This document shows, piece after piece, positions 1 through 8,901 of a stretch of DNA of 64,000 nt. Numbering within the stretch: the first letter of the stretch is position 1; each line of letters opens with the position of its first letter. The stretch is from Picosynechococcus sp. PCC 7003 (GTDB taxonomy: Bacteria > Cyanobacteriota > Cyanobacteriia > Cyanobacteriales > MRBY01): contig NZ_CP016474.1 in the NCBI RefSeq assembly GCF_001693255.1, positions 62,001 through 126,000 on the forward strand, given 5' to 3'. Under the pieces are notes generated by a model. It saw nothing but the letters and a program-made list of their open reading frames with translations, was not told where the DNA came from and searched no databases. Both the position numbers and the translations under genes were made by a program.

Positions 1-267
1 AACTTCGGAACTGGAAGCGGCGATCGCCTGAATCTGTTCCCCAGCATTAATTCGAATATAATTTGCCAATAAATTTGGGGTCGTGGCAGGGTATTTTGTT
101 CCTAGTTCCACCGCCAGGTCGAGGGGGATGATCCGTGTTTCACCGGATTCATGGAGACTGGCCGGAAATGCGCGAATAGGCACATCTGCTAAACGTGGAT
201 TGGCTGCCTTGTGATATTCCCAGCTGAGTGCTGTCTTTTGCCAAGTCTGATTCATGACATTTTCCAT
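1..267 (-). CDS. partial conserved protein, possibly cupin-like (C-terminus outside window)
   Basis: Read leftward from ATG at 267 the frame stays open to the window edge, giving 89 residues. A GGGAG stretch lies just upstream of the ATG, which supports this start; a second in-frame ATG lies at 255. The visible part has no signal peptide or membrane segment. The stretches RIIPLDLAVEL and NYIRINAGE resemble the N-terminal half of cyanobacterial cupin-domain proteins, but that is recollection of a family style, not a motif proof. The gene carries one HIP1 site. It is followed by 210 non-coding bases and then accD, on the same strand. Function is not assigned. Confidence 0.72.
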   Translation of the reverse strand, partial: MENVMNQTWQKTALSWEYHKAANPRLADVPIRAFPASLHESGETRIIPLDLAVELGTKYPATTPNLLANYIRINAGEQIQAIAASSSEV

Positions 268-477
268 ATCCCGACTCCCGCTCAACCTAAATTGATTGCC
301 TAAAGAAAAATGTCTCTTCGCGACGCCTGATCACTACATTGTTCGGGCTGAGGCAAAGAGATGTTTAACCAAAGTTAACATAAATGCCAGTAATAACAGT
401 ACATTTAGCAACAAAATCCCTAAAGGGTACCATTGTCTAGGCTAATCACTCCAATGTACTTTTTCCCATCAATTTCC

Positions 478-1437
478 TTACTTATAAAAGTCGTTGGTCG
501 AAGTTGATGCAATGGGCTCGTAAACTTTTTCTTTTTCCACGTGGGGGTCTAATTGTAGCTCCGGCAAAATGGGGTGAAAGGGCTGATGCAGACTGATCAT
601 CTGGGCGAGGGTCTTTTTCAATTCGGTGCGGGGCACAATCGCATCTACAAATCCGTGTTGGAGTAGATATTCAGAGGTTTGAAAATCGTCAGGGAGTTTT
701 TCTCGTAATGTCTGTTCAATGACGCGGCGTCCCGCAAAACCGATGGTTGCTTTAGGTTCGGCGATGATTAAATCTCCCAACATCGCAAAGCTAGCAGTGA
801 CGCCCCCGGTGGTGGGATTGGTGAGGACGGGGATGTAGAGTAATTTTTTGGTGCGGTGACGTTCGAGGGCACCAGAGATTTTCGCCATCTGCATCAGACT
901 AAGCATTCCCTCTTGCATTCTCGCCCCACCAGAAGCGCAGACGACTACCACGGGTAAACCTTCGGCGGTGCCATGTTCTACGAGGCGGCAAATTTTTTCA
1001 CCGACAACAGATCCCATACTGCCCCCCATAAAGCCAAAGTCCATCACGGCGAGGGCCAGGGGCAGACCGTCAATAAGTCCTGTGCCAGTGATTACAGCAT
1101 CAGTGAGGCTGGTTTTTTCTTGGTAATCTTTGAGGCGATCGCTATAGGCTTTTTTGTCACGGAATTTCAGGGGGTCGGTCGGCGCGACATTCTGACCAAT
1201 TTCTGTCCAGGTGCCTTCGTCAATGAGTTGGCGTACCCGTTCCCGACTGCCGACTCGGTTATGGAAGCCACACTCTTTACAGACCATTTGATTGTTGCGG
1301 AGGTCTTTGGTGTAGGTTAGGGCATCGCAGGATTTGCATTTCGTCCAGAGGCCATCGGCAATCTCTCGCTCCTGTTGGGGCTGGAGCTGGGTTTCAGAAT
1401 TTTGGCGATTTGCGGCAAACCAATCAAAAAGAGACAT
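478..1437 (-). CDS. accD: acetyl-CoA carboxylase carboxyltransferase, beta subunit
   Basis: AccD and AccA form the carboxyltransferase of acetyl-CoA carboxylase, which makes malonyl-CoA for fatty acid synthesis in the cytosol. The 319-aa protein starts with a short variable leader. A four-cysteine zinc ribbon follows (C34, C37, C53, C56; CKSC and CKEC pairs), then a crotonase-fold carboxyltransferase domain with the glycine-rich stretches [23 protein letters not shown] and [13 protein letters not shown], which shape the acyl-CoA binding site. Length and zinc ribbon are as usual for bacterial and plastid AccD. accA is not in the window, which is normal for cyanobacteria, where acc genes are scattered. 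A DUF2007-type gene lies 26 bases upstream on the same strand and may be co-transcribed. Confidence 0.97.
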   Translation of the reverse strand: MSLFDWFAANRQNSETQLQPQQEREIADGLWTKCKSCDALTYTKDLRNNQMVCKECGFHNRVGSRERVRQLIDEGTWTEIGQNVAPTDPLKFRDKKAYSDRLKDYQEKTSLTDAVITGTGLIDGLPLALAVMDFGFMGGSMGSVVGEKICRLVEHGTAEGLPVVVVCASGGARMQEGMLSLMQMAKISGALERHRTKKLLYIPVLTNPTTGGVTASFAMLGDLIIAEPKATIGFAGRRVIEQTLREKLPDDFQTSEYLLQHGFVDAIVPRTELKKTLAQMISLHQPFHPILPELQLDPHVEKEKVYEPIASTSTNDFYK

Positions 1438-1463
1438 AGGCGGTTAGGGCGAAACACAAGGGT

Positions 1464-1673
1464 TTAGGGGTCATTTTCGGGGGGACTGAGCAGCAGTAAG
1501 GCGGTCCATTGATCAGGCGATCGCACCTGGAGAGCAGCTTGACTACCCTGCCCAAAATAAATGCCCAGTCCAATATCTAAAACACGATTGGGGATGCTGT
1601 GGGCTTCTAGGATCTGTCCCATCATTTCAGCTTCCCAACGGGCTTTTGTGGTTTTAATTGTAATCCAAGTCAC
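1464..1673 (-). CDS. DUF2007-type small protein
   Basis: A 69-residue protein read from GTG at 1673. The pattern of a short beta strand (WITIKTTKARWEAEMM), a helix (GQILEAHSIPNRVLD) and a closing strand with A-L-Q-V-R-S matches the DUF2007 'putative signal transducing protein' family. Such proteins are small, ferredoxin-like in fold and biochemically uncharacterised. There is no signal peptide or membrane segment. It sits 26 bases upstream of accD on the same strand, suggesting joint transcription, though no functional link is known. The family call rests on overall pattern, so it is moderate; that it is a gene is well supported by codon use and position. Confidence 0.7.
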   Translation of the reverse strand: MTWITIKTTKARWEAEMMGQILEAHSIPNRVLDIGLGIYFGQGSQAALQVRSPDQWTALLLLSPPENDP

Positions 1674-1822
1674 AGTTTAGAAAAAGACAAAGGGTTGAGG
1701 GGCTTTTAGCACAAGGATAATTTTAAGGGGTTTATTTGGGCAAAGATCTACGATGGCGTTGGTCAGATTCAGCCGGAACCATCTTCTATAATGATCGGGT
1801 TTATCGTGTGTGGAGCTAAAAA

Positions 1823-2221
1823 ATGTCGTCTTTGCCCCATAAGCAGATCGGTGTCGCCGTTATTCGCGATCGCCAGGGAAAAATTTTAATTGATCGCCGT
1901 TTAGACAAAGGGGAAATGGCGGGCCTGTGGGAATTTCCTGGGGGGAAGATTGAACCAGGGGAAACCGTAGAAGCCTGTATTGCGCGGGAAATCCAAGAAG
2001 AAATTAATCTCCAAGTCGAAGTGGGCGATCGCCTTATTTTGATCGAACATGATTACCCGAAATTCAAAGTTTCGCTCCATGTGCATTGGTGCAGCGTCCT
2101 GGCCGGCGACCCTAAACCTATTGAATGTGCGGAGATTCTGTGGGTCAACCCCAATGAACTAGGGCAATACCAGTTCCCGGAGGCCAATCAATCGATCATC
2201 GAGGCAATCCAAAGTAGCTAA
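1823..2221 (+). CDS. mutT: MutT-type Nudix hydrolase (8-oxo-dGTP diphosphatase)
   Basis: The 132-aa protein carries a near-complete Nudix box at residues 41-63 (GX5E, then REIQEE with the metal-binding glutamates). The canonical second glycine is replaced by Asn. MutT enzymes hydrolyse oxidised dGTP to the monophosphate and so prevent A:T to C:G transversions. The N-terminal GVAVIRDRQGKILIDRR strand and the later LHVHWCSV stretch also fit MutT rather than the larger ADP-ribose pyrophosphatases. The length (about 130) matches the family. It is transcribed rightward, divergent from the DUF2007 gene, and convergent with rnc. Substrate is inferred from family only. Confidence 0.88.
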   Translation: MSSLPHKQIGVAVIRDRQGKILIDRRLDKGEMAGLWEFPGGKIEPGETVEACIAREIQEEINLQVEVGDRLILIEHDYPKFKVSLHVHWCSVLAGDPKPIECAEILWVNPNELGQYQFPEANQSIIEAIQSS

Positions 2222-2333
2222 ATCATGGTGGAACCTCGAATCTGAATCAAGCGTCTAGGACGCTAGTTTGGGTGTGAGGAAAATAGAAGGGCGTCGGGGG
2301 ATCGCAACTCAGGCAAGATCTCCGGGCGCTTTT

Positions 2334-3053
2334 CTATGGTTGGGGGCTGAAATTTTCGAGGGGGGCGATCGCCTCAAAGGCCATGCGGGCAGCGGCTTGT
2401 TCGGCGGCTTTTTTAGAACGGCCTACCCCTTTCCCGAGCAAGGTGTCTCCTAGCTTCACTTCGGCCAAAAATCGCTCTTCTTCGTGGCGAAATTCTGGAT
2501 TTTCGGTCACTTGGTAGGTGGGGAGTTTTTGGTATTCCCCTTGGCTCCAGGTTTGCAGGGCATCTTTATAATTTTCCCGGGCGGGATCTTGTTTGATCTC
2601 AGCGGCTTTGTGGCGGAGATGTTCGTCGAGCCAAGGGTGCACCAGGCTTAAATCGTTAGTGGTGAGAAATAATGCCCCCAACATCGCCTCAAAGGCATCG
2701 GCCAACAGGGAAATTTCCCCAGCACCGTGATAATGGCCGTGATAAGCCAAATATTTTTTGAGGTTGTAGCGGTGGGCAAATTCTGCCAGGGTGCGATCGC
2801 TCACCAGGATTGACCGGATGGCGGCAAATTCCCCCACGGGTTCGTCGGGATATTCGGCGTAGAGCACTTCAGAAGCGGCCAGACGCACCACCGCATCGCC
2901 GATAAATTCTAACTGTTCATAATTCTTGTCGGGGGAAATGCTGGGGTGGGTGAGGGCCAGATCCAGTAAATCCCAACGTATACCATGGTCATCGGGGAGG
3001 CCGAGGCGATCCATGAGGCGACGGAGGCTTTTTTGACGTTGGGGAGGAACCAT
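2334..3053 (-). CDS. rnc: ribonuclease III
   Basis: RNase III cleaves double-stranded RNA in rRNA maturation and in decay of some mRNAs. The N-terminal catalytic domain has the signature NYEQLEFIGDAV (residues 44-55) and the second acidic pair at about D119/E122 (ADAFEAMLGALF). The C-terminal part is a double-stranded-RNA-binding domain, recognisable by GVGRSKKAAEQAAARMA. The ATG at 3053 gives 239 residues; a TTG six codons upstream (3071) is possible but less likely. The gene ends at 2334, about 110 bases beyond the end of mutT, with which it converges. Cyanobacteria usually carry more than one RNase III-like protein; this one is full length. Confidence 0.96.
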   Translation of the reverse strand: MVPPQRQKSLRRLMDRLGLPDDHGIRWDLLDLALTHPSISPDKNYEQLEFIGDAVVRLAASEVLYAEYPDEPVGEFAAIRSILVSDRTLAEFAHRYNLKKYLAYHGHYHGAGEISLLADAFEAMLGALFLTTNDLSLVHPWLDEHLRHKAAEIKQDPARENYKDALQTWSQGEYQKLPTYQVTENPEFRHEEERFLAEVKLGDTLLGKGVGRSKKAAEQAAARMAFEAIAPLENFSPQP

Positions 3054-3147
3054 GGAGATACTCAATGGCAAAAACAGGGAACTTTGTTTGGTAATTTTCG
3101 TCTATCCTCTACACCATAACAATTTGAGGCAACATTAGCGGAGAATT

Positions 3148-3639
3148 ATGGGCTTTTTTGGGCAACGGATCATTCAGTTCACCCTGGGATCAGCCTTGGT
3201 GGCGGGGGGCTTGTTTCCCTCCCATGGGGCGATCGCCAAACCAGATCGCCAACCCAAACCGACAAGCGTGCAGCAATCTTTGGGGTCTAATCAGGGGATG
3301 CCTGGCCGCCAAACCTGGCAAGCTATCCTGGCTGATATTCGCAATCAATATCAAAGCATTCCGGACAACCGCTTTATCCAGTTACGGGGGGATGATGCTT
3401 TCCGAAATCAGCTTTTTTCGCTGTTTTGGGGGCAAACGGGCGATCGCCTCACAATCCAAGAAATCCTCGTCGATCTGCTGCTCAATGGTTCCCGTTCCCA
3501 AAATTCCCAAGGCCATTACTTTTACGACGTGGATCGCCGCTGCCTCCCCCCCGGCCAACAGCAACGCCTTGCCAGCGGTAAACCAATTCCTCCAGGCATC
3601 TTACAAAAGTGCGGCCGACCAATTTTCCGGAATTATTAA
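3148..3639 (+). CDS. small exported protein of unknown function
   Basis: A 163-residue protein starting at ATG 3148, preceded by a GGAG ribosome-binding site. Residues 1-30 form a good signal peptide: basic start, hydrophobic stretch FTLGSALVAGGLF, then a cleavage-type site near AIA-KPD. The mature part is hydrophilic with two cysteines that could pair (RRCLPPG and LQKCGRP). A HIP1 site inside is read as GDRL, as is typical of real genes here. An overlapping frame (3158-3649) is also open but has unnatural composition. It lies just upstream of the UPF0182 gene, same strand. I recognise no family. Confidence 0.8.
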   Translation: MGFFGQRIIQFTLGSALVAGGLFPSHGAIAKPDRQPKPTSVQQSLGSNQGMPGRQTWQAILADIRNQYQSIPDNRFIQLRGDDAFRNQLFSLFWGQTGDRLTIQEILVDLLLNGSRSQNSQGHYFYDVDRRCLPPGQQQRLASGKPIPPGILQKCGRPIFRNY

Positions 3640-3682
3640 TCGCGCGTGATTTTTGGGCCAGCAAGTCGATACAATCGGCACC

Positions 3683-6682
3683 ATGGATAAAAAATGGTCA
3701 CTAATCATCTATCTATGCTGTGCGATCGCCGCCGGCTGGGGTCTATTTGAATTAGTCTCCCGCTTCCTCGTAGAACAATTTTGGTTTGCCGAGCTGGGAT
3801 ACCGTTCTGTTTTTTTTAAGCAGGTTGCCCTACGCATCGGCCTGTGGAGTCTCGGTTTTTGTGGCTCCTTTGTGTTCCTTTGGGTTAATTACCGGGTGGT
3901 TGATCGCCAGGAATGGCAGCTAATCCCGGATCAATCGGGGGGCGATCGCCAAACCAATGTGCCCCGTGCCCCACTGCGGTGGTGGCAGAAATTTTTTCTA
4001 GAGCCAATTCCCTATCACACGAAAATTCCCGAATCGCCGGCGATCAACTTTCGGGGGCTGTTGCTGTTAATGGCTGGGTTCAGCTTGCTGATTGTCCTGA
4101 TTTTGTTCCATTACGGCTCGGTGGTGTGGGAAATGGGACAGCGAGACATGAGCCTACCTCTCATTACTCCCGCCTTACCCGATCCCCTGGCGTTTAAGTC
4201 ATTACATAGTCTTTGGCAATTTACCCAACAGCAAATTTGGCGTTTGGGGTTAGCTGCGGTGGTGCTGGGGGGGATTCTCTGGCGACGGTGGTTTTCTTTG
4301 CGGGCGATCGCCGTGGTTTTAAGTCTCTGCTTCGGGACGATCCTCGCGAATAATTGGGTGCGGGTGTTCCAGGGCTGGTTTGGGGTGCCCTTTGGCCAAA
4401 TCGATCCGATCTATAACCACGATGCCGGCTTCTATGTTTTTACCCTGCCCCTGTGGCAAATCCTCGATTTTTGGTTTGAGGGTTTATTTCTCTATGGTTT
4501 GGTGAGTGTCACCCTGTACTATCTGCTGTCTGGCGATAGTTTTTCCCAGGGGCAGTTTCCGGGGTTTAGTCCGGCCCAGTTGCGACATCTCAATCTCTTG
4601 ACAGGCCTCCTTTTTCTCGCCGTGGCCGGACGCCATTGGTTAGTACGCTATGAACTGCTCTACTCCAAGCTGGGGGTGGTTTACGGGGTGAGCTACACCA
4701 ATATCAACATCGATCAACGTGTAGAAATTCTCCTCACCGTTTTGGCCTTGGCGATCGCCGTCTGGTGTTTGGGGCAATTCTGGCATTATCCCTACCGCCG
4801 TACCGTTTCCATCCGTCGCCAACAGCCCCAGGTCTTAAAGGGCATTATTTTGTATATTGGCGTGATGGCGATCGGTGCCATTCTCTCCATTGGAACCCAG
4901 CGCCTCATCGTGCAACCGAACGAATTGGCCCGGGAGCGTCCCTATTTGGAATACAGCATCGCCTCAACCCGCAGGGCCTTTGGGCTAGATGCCATCGAAT
5001 CACGGGTGTTTAATCCAGAGGGGGAACTGACCGCCGCTGACATTAGCAATAATCCCCTCACGATCAACAATATCCGCCTTTGGGATAGTCGTCCGATCTT
5101 GCAAACGAACCGCCAACTCCAGCAAATTCGTCTGTATTACCGTTTTCCCGACGCGGACATTGACCGCTATACCCTCCGCCTCGAACCAGACCAGGATTCT
5201 ACTCAACAACAGGTGATTATTGCCCCCCGGGAACTCGATTACGAAGCAGTACCTGATCAGGCAAAAACTTGGGTTAACAAGCACCTCATCTATACCCATG
5301 GCTATGGCTTCACCGTTAGCCCCGTGAATCGAGCCGAAGAAACAGGCTTGCCCCAGTATTATGTGCAAGATATCGGTGTGGGGGAAACGGCGGCAGATGG
5401 CAATTTAACGACCTTAACTCCCGGAGTGCGGGAAGCGATTCCCATCGGTCAACCGCGTATTTATTATGGTGAGCTGACCAATAACTACGTGATGACGGAT
5501 ACGAAGGAGCAGGAGCTGGACTATCCCAGTGGGGAAGATAACCGCTACAACACCTATGACGGCACGGGAGGCATTGCCTTCGGGAATCCTTTGAAACGTT
5601 TGTTTTTTGCGCAGTATCTCCGGGATTGGCGAATTTTGCTATCCAATGATCTCACCGGTGATACCCGCTTGTTGATGCGACGCAATATTAATCAACGGGT
5701 GCGGGCGATCGCCCCATTCTTGCGCTTTGATCGCGATCCTTACCTCGTATCAGCAGACATTGGCGAGACCAACCGCCTTGGTGAAAAAAATTACCTCTAC
5801 TGGATTTTGGATGCCTACACCACCAGTGACCATTATCCCTACGCCGATCCGGGGGAACATCCTTTCAACTACATCCGCAACTCCGTCAAGGTGGTGATTA
5901 ATGCCTACAATGGCACAGTGCGTTTTTACATCGCCGATGCGGCAGACCCGATGATCCAAACCTGGGAAAGGGCCTTTCCAGAACTGTTCCGCTCCTTTGC
6001 TGCACTGCCCGACAACTTAAAAGACCACCTGCGCTATCCCACTGATTTTTTTAATGTGCAGTCCGAACGCCTCCTGAGCTACCACATGCAGGATCCCCAG
6101 GTTTTCTATAATCGCGAAGACCAGTGGGACATTCCCCAGGAAGTTTATGGAAATGAACCCCAGGCGATCGCCCCCTACTATCTGATTATGCGGCTGCCCA
6201 CGGCTACCTCAGAGGAATTTATTCTGCTCCATCCCTACACCCCCACCAGTCGGCCCAACCTCATTGCCTGGTTAGCGGGACGTGCTGACGGGGAACATTA
6301 CGGCAAGCTGTTGCTGTATCAGTTCCCAAAACAGAAGTTGATCTATGGTCCAGATCAAATTGAAGCGCTGATTCAACAGGATCCAGTTATTTCCCAGCAA
6401 ATTTCCCTTTGGGATCGCGAAGGCTCCCGGGCAGTGCAGGGGAATTTATTGGTGATTCCCATTGAGCAATCACTGTTGTATGTGGAACCCCTCTATCTAG
6501 AGGCCGATGAAAATAGTGTCCCAACCTTGGCCCGGGTGATCGTGGTCTATAACAACCAAATCGTGATGTCCCGCACCCTAGAAACAGCTCTGAATACGAT
6601 TTTTCGCCCAGAGCTAGAGTCGCCTGAACCGGATACGATTTTCCGGGATCTGGAAACGGGAGAAATTGTGTCCCCCACTTAA
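3683..6682 (+). CDS. UPF0182 family integral membrane protein
   Basis: A very large (999 aa) membrane protein of the UPF0182 (COG1615) family, found in cyanobacteria and actinobacteria; the function is unknown. The N-terminal third carries about seven hydrophobic segments (for example SLIIYLCCAIAAGWGLFEL, LLLLMAGFSLLIVLILF, GIILYIGVMAIGAILSIG). The long remainder is a soluble, probably extracytoplasmic domain with family stretches such as RPYLEYSIASTRRAFGLD, NNYVMTDTKEQELDYPSGED and YPYADPG. ATG 3683 is preferred; a TTG ten codons upstream (3653) extends the frame. It follows the small exported protein by 43 bases on the same strand and the two may be co-transcribed. The gene ends well before the 5'-nucleotidase gene. 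Confidence 0.92.
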   Translation: MDKKWSLIIYLCCAIAAGWGLFELVSRFLVEQFWFAELGYRSVFFKQVALRIGLWSLGFCGSFVFLWVNYRVVDRQEWQLIPDQSGGDRQTNVPRAPLRWWQKFFLEPIPYHTKIPESPAINFRGLLLLMAGFSLLIVLILFHYGSVVWEMGQRDMSLPLITPALPDPLAFKSLHSLWQFTQQQIWRLGLAAVVLGGILWRRWFSLRAIAVVLSLCFGTILANNWVRVFQGWFGVPFGQIDPIYNHDAGFYVFTLPLWQILDFWFEGLFLYGLVSVTLYYLLSGDSFSQGQFPGFSPAQLRHLNLLTGLLFLAVAGRHWLVRYELLYSKLGVVYGVSYTNINIDQRVEILLTVLALAIAVWCLGQFWHYPYRRTVSIRRQQPQVLKGIILYIGVMAIGAILSIGTQRLIVQPNELARERPYLEYSIASTRRAFGLDAIESRVFNPEGELTAADISNNPLTINNIRLWDSRPILQTNRQLQQIRLYYRFPDADIDRYTLRLEPDQDSTQQQVIIAPRELDYEAVPDQAKTWVNKHLIYTHGYGFTVSPVNRAEETGLPQYYVQDIGVGETAADGNLTTLTPGVREAIPIGQPRIYYGELTNNYVMTDTKEQELDYPSGEDNRYNTYDGTGGIAFGNPLKRLFFAQYLRDWRILLSNDLTGDTRLLMRRNINQRVRAIAPFLRFDRDPYLVSADIGETNRLGEKNYLYWILDAYTTSDHYPYADPGEHPFNYIRNSVKVVINAYNGTVRFYIADAADPMIQTWERAFPELFRSFAALPDNLKDHLRYPTDFFNVQSERLLSYHMQDPQVFYNREDQWDIPQEVYGNEPQAIAPYYLIMRLPTATSEEFILLHPYTPTSRPNLIAWLAGRADGEHYGKLLLYQFPKQKLIYGPDQIEALIQQDPVISQQISLWDREGSRAVQGNLLVIPIEQSLLYVEPLYLEADENSVPTLARVIVVYNNQIVMSRTLETALNTIFRPELESPEPDTIFRDLETGEIVSPT

Positions 6683-6790
6683 ATTCACCAGGGAAACAGC
6701 GTGTTTATCAAAATTTGTGAGCGATCGCCTTTCTCTGGCGCTGACCTAAACCATCATGAAGGGATGATTGATGGATTTTGGTAATGACCC

Positions 6791-8302
6791 ATGTTTTTTG
6801 ATTGCTTTGGGAAGGTTGTTCGGTCTACGGCGCTTGTTGTGTCTGGGGCAGTGGTTGGCTTGGCGATCGCCCCCCTATCCCTCTGGGCCGAAACTGTAGA
6901 ATTGCAACTGCTGCACCTCAATGATGTCTATGAAATTACGCCCCTGGGTGGTGGAGCAACGGGAGGCCTGGCGCGGCTGGCGACCCTACGCAAGGAACTG
7001 CTCACAGAAAATCCCCACACCTTCACCGTTTTAGCTGGGGATCTCTTTAGTCCGTCGGCCCTGGGCACTGCAGTGGTTGATGGCGATCGCCTGGCAGGCA
7101 AACAAATCGTGGCGGTGATGAACCAGGTGGGCCTCGATCTCGCCACCTTCGGCAACCATGAATTTGACATCAGTGAATCCCAGTTCAGACAACGATTAGC
7201 AGAATCAGAGTTCCAATGGTTTTCGGGTAATGTCCTCACTACGGCAGGGGAACCCTGGGAGAATGTGCCTCCCTATGTGATTGAAACCATTTATGGTGAG
7301 GCAGGCACCCCGGTGCGAGTTGGTTTTGTGGGGGTGGTGATTCCCAGCAATCCCGTTGATTATGTCACCTATCTCGACCCGCTAGAACAGATGGAAACCC
7401 TCGTCGCCGAACTAGATGCGCAGACAGATATTATTGTGGCGGTCACCCACCTGGCGATGCAGGATGACCATTACCTCGCCGAAAATATCCCGGAAATTGA
7501 CCTAATCCTGGGGGGCCATGACCATGAGAATATTCAGCAGTGGCGCGGTGCGGATTTTACGCCGATTTTTAAGGCTGATGCCAATGCCCGCACGGTTTAT
7601 CTCCACAATCTCAGCTATGACACGGAAACAGATCAGCTTACGGTTCAATCGCACTTGCAACCGATCACAGCGGCGATCGCCTCGGATCCGGAAACGGAAC
7701 AGGTCGTGAATTACTGGCAGGAACTGGCCTTTGATGGGTTTCGGGCCAATGGCTTTGAACCAGAGCAGATTATTACCGAAAGCCCAATTGCCCTAGATGG
7801 TTTAGAAAGTTCCGTGCGTAATCAAGCCACGGCCTTAACGGAGATCATTGCCCAGTCGATGTTGACGGTGACGCCCAGTGCCGAATTAGCCTTTTTCAAT
7901 GGCGGCTCGATCCGTGTCGATGACGTGCTGCCCCCCGGCCCGTTGTCCCAATATGATGTGATTCGGATTTTGCCCTTTGGGGGAAATTTGGCCACCGTAG
8001 AGATTAAAGGAGCTACCCTAGAACGAATTCTCAATCAAGGTTTAGCCAATCGCGGCACAGGGGGATATTTGCAAACGGCAGGGGTGACCTTTGTCCCAGA
8101 AAGTCAAACCTGGCAAATTGGCGATCGCCCTTTAGATTCCCAACGGATTTATCGGGTCGCGGCAACGGAATTTCTCATCTCTGGGCGAGAAACGGGCCTC
8201 GATTTCTTCACGCCTGACCATCCCGACGTGACTTTGATCGAAACGGGAGAAGATGTGCGTTTTGCCTTTATTCAACAACTCCAACAGGAATGGGCCGATT
8301 AG
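6791..8302 (+). CDS. exported 5'-nucleotidase / 2',3'-cyclic phosphodiesterase family metallophosphatase
   Basis: A 503-aa two-domain phosphatase. Residues 1-33 are a signal peptide (hydrophobic VVSGAVVGLAIAPLSLW, cleavage near LWA). The N-terminal calcineurin-like domain has the metal-binding motifs LLHLNDVYE, AGDLFSPS, GNHEFD, THLAMQDD and GGHDHE. The C-terminal 5'-nucleotidase domain has FFNGGSIRVDD and YDVIRILPFGG, which form the substrate-binding part in the UshA/CpdB-like family. Such enzymes act in the periplasm, releasing phosphate and nucleosides from nucleotides. All metal ligands appear present, so activity is expected, but which nucleotide is preferred cannot be read. A short palindromic repeat follows the stop codon. 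Confidence 0.92.
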   Translation: MFFDCFGKVVRSTALVVSGAVVGLAIAPLSLWAETVELQLLHLNDVYEITPLGGGATGGLARLATLRKELLTENPHTFTVLAGDLFSPSALGTAVVDGDRLAGKQIVAVMNQVGLDLATFGNHEFDISESQFRQRLAESEFQWFSGNVLTTAGEPWENVPPYVIETIYGEAGTPVRVGFVGVVIPSNPVDYVTYLDPLEQMETLVAELDAQTDIIVAVTHLAMQDDHYLAENIPEIDLILGGHDHENIQQWRGADFTPIFKADANARTVYLHNLSYDTETDQLTVQSHLQPITAAIASDPETEQVVNYWQELAFDGFRANGFEPEQIITESPIALDGLESSVRNQATALTEIIAQSMLTVTPSAELAFFNGGSIRVDDVLPPGPLSQYDVIRILPFGGNLATVEIKGATLERILNQGLANRGTGGYLQTAGVTFVPESQTWQIGDRPLDSQRIYRVAATEFLISGRETGLDFFTPDHPDVTLIETGEDVRFAFIQQLQQEWAD

Positions 8303-8329
8303 AACCCTCCCCTAACCCAGTTCTTCAAG

Positions 8330-8348
8330 TCTCCCTTACGAAGGGAGA
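8330..8348. repeat. short palindrome of a CTCCC/GGGAG dispersed type
   Basis: TCTCCCTT and AAGGGAGA form an 8-bp perfect stem around a 3-base loop, followed by a T-poor tail. The surrounding text (cccctaac.. cttcaag.. gggagatttagaggga) resembles the stretch after ssb at 57503-57570, suggesting a dispersed intergenic repeat family. It may also help terminate the 5'-nucleotidase transcript or that of crr7, which converges here. Confidence 0.45.
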
Positions 8349-8371
8349 TTTAGAGGGATGTGGGGGATGCC

Positions 8372-8626
8372 CTATTTTTTAAAGCGCACCGCATACCACT
8401 GCAAAAAACCGTCCTCAATTTCCAGTTCACAATAATCTGCGAGGAGTTGATCTATTTGCGCCTCCTGGGAAGGAAGGTTCGTTAACTCTGGGGGCAGTAG
8501 ATCCGGCTGGGTACTGAGAAGCGTTTCAAAAAAGGTGCGGATCTCGTCGGGCTCCATCAATTGTTCTGGGTGGTCGTGGCGCAACACCACATAACCATCC
8601 ACTTGGTACATAATCGGATCTGCCAT
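8372..8626 (-). CDS. crr7: chlororespiratory reduction 7 (CRR7) family protein
   Basis: An 84-residue soluble protein from ATG 8626. The start MADPIMYQVDGYVVL, the middle DLLPPELTNLPSQEAQ and the end CELEIEDGFLQWYAVRFKK fit the CRR7 family (PF12095). In plants CRR7 is needed to assemble the chloroplast NAD(P)H dehydrogenase-like complex; cyanobacterial homologues are assumed to act on thylakoid NDH-1. The frame is open further upstream (to 8752), but that extension runs through a non-coding hairpin element, so it is not counted. The promoter region of this gene is occupied by that element. Family call from recall of conserved pattern; the gene itself is clear. Confidence 0.8.
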   Translation of the reverse strand: MADPIMYQVDGYVVLRHDHPEQLMEPDEIRTFFETLLSTQPDLLPPELTNLPSQEAQIDQLLADYCELEIEDGFLQWYAVRFKK

Positions 8627-8649
8627 AATACGTCTTAATGCTTTTTGGT

Positions 8650-8893
8650 TTAACGGCAAAGGGTTGAAATCCCCGCCCCTTGGGGCGTAATGCTCTATAA
8701 TCATATCGTTGACACGGCAACGGATAGCGAAAACCAAGCTAGACACATACAAAGTATTTTTTGTGACCGTGATTTTTGTCCTCGGGAACCGGGGAGTCCG
8801 CCTATCGCCAGAATATAAGACTCGCTATTCCTCGGAATAGAAAGCTGTTCTTTGGGTAGGAAGCCCCGCCGCTTGCGGCGGGTTAGTTCACTT
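8650..8893 (-). mobile_element. non-coding hairpin element, HEARO/IscB omega-RNA-like or IS200/IS605-derived (candidate)
   Basis: A ~245-base gene-free insert between crr7 and selO, bounded by two GC-rich hairpins: an 8-bp perfect stem at 8865-8882 (cccgccgc/gcggcggg) and a 6-bp stem at 8674-8687 (cgcccc/ggggcg). Read leftward it starts just after GTGA (8891-8888) and runs through several smaller stem candidates, such as CTATTCC..GGAATAG at 8825-8840. Compact hairpins at both ends and lack of a protein match non-autonomous IS200/IS605-type elements, and ORF-less HEARO RNAs (the IscB guide RNA), which I recall insert after ATGA/GTGA. Orientation is inferred. No iscB or tnpB gene is present. 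Class uncertain. Confidence 0.42.
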
Positions 8894-8901
8894 GTACGCC
8901 C

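Noticed and set aside
973-1320. 115-aa open frame on the plus strand
   Set aside because: Lies opposite accD; no start signal or protein-like pattern. A shadow of the real gene.
3158-3649. 163-aa frame overlapping the small exported protein
   Set aside because: Same length by chance in another frame; composition is unnatural (many Ser, Cys, Trp) and it lacks a signal peptide, unlike the 3148 frame.
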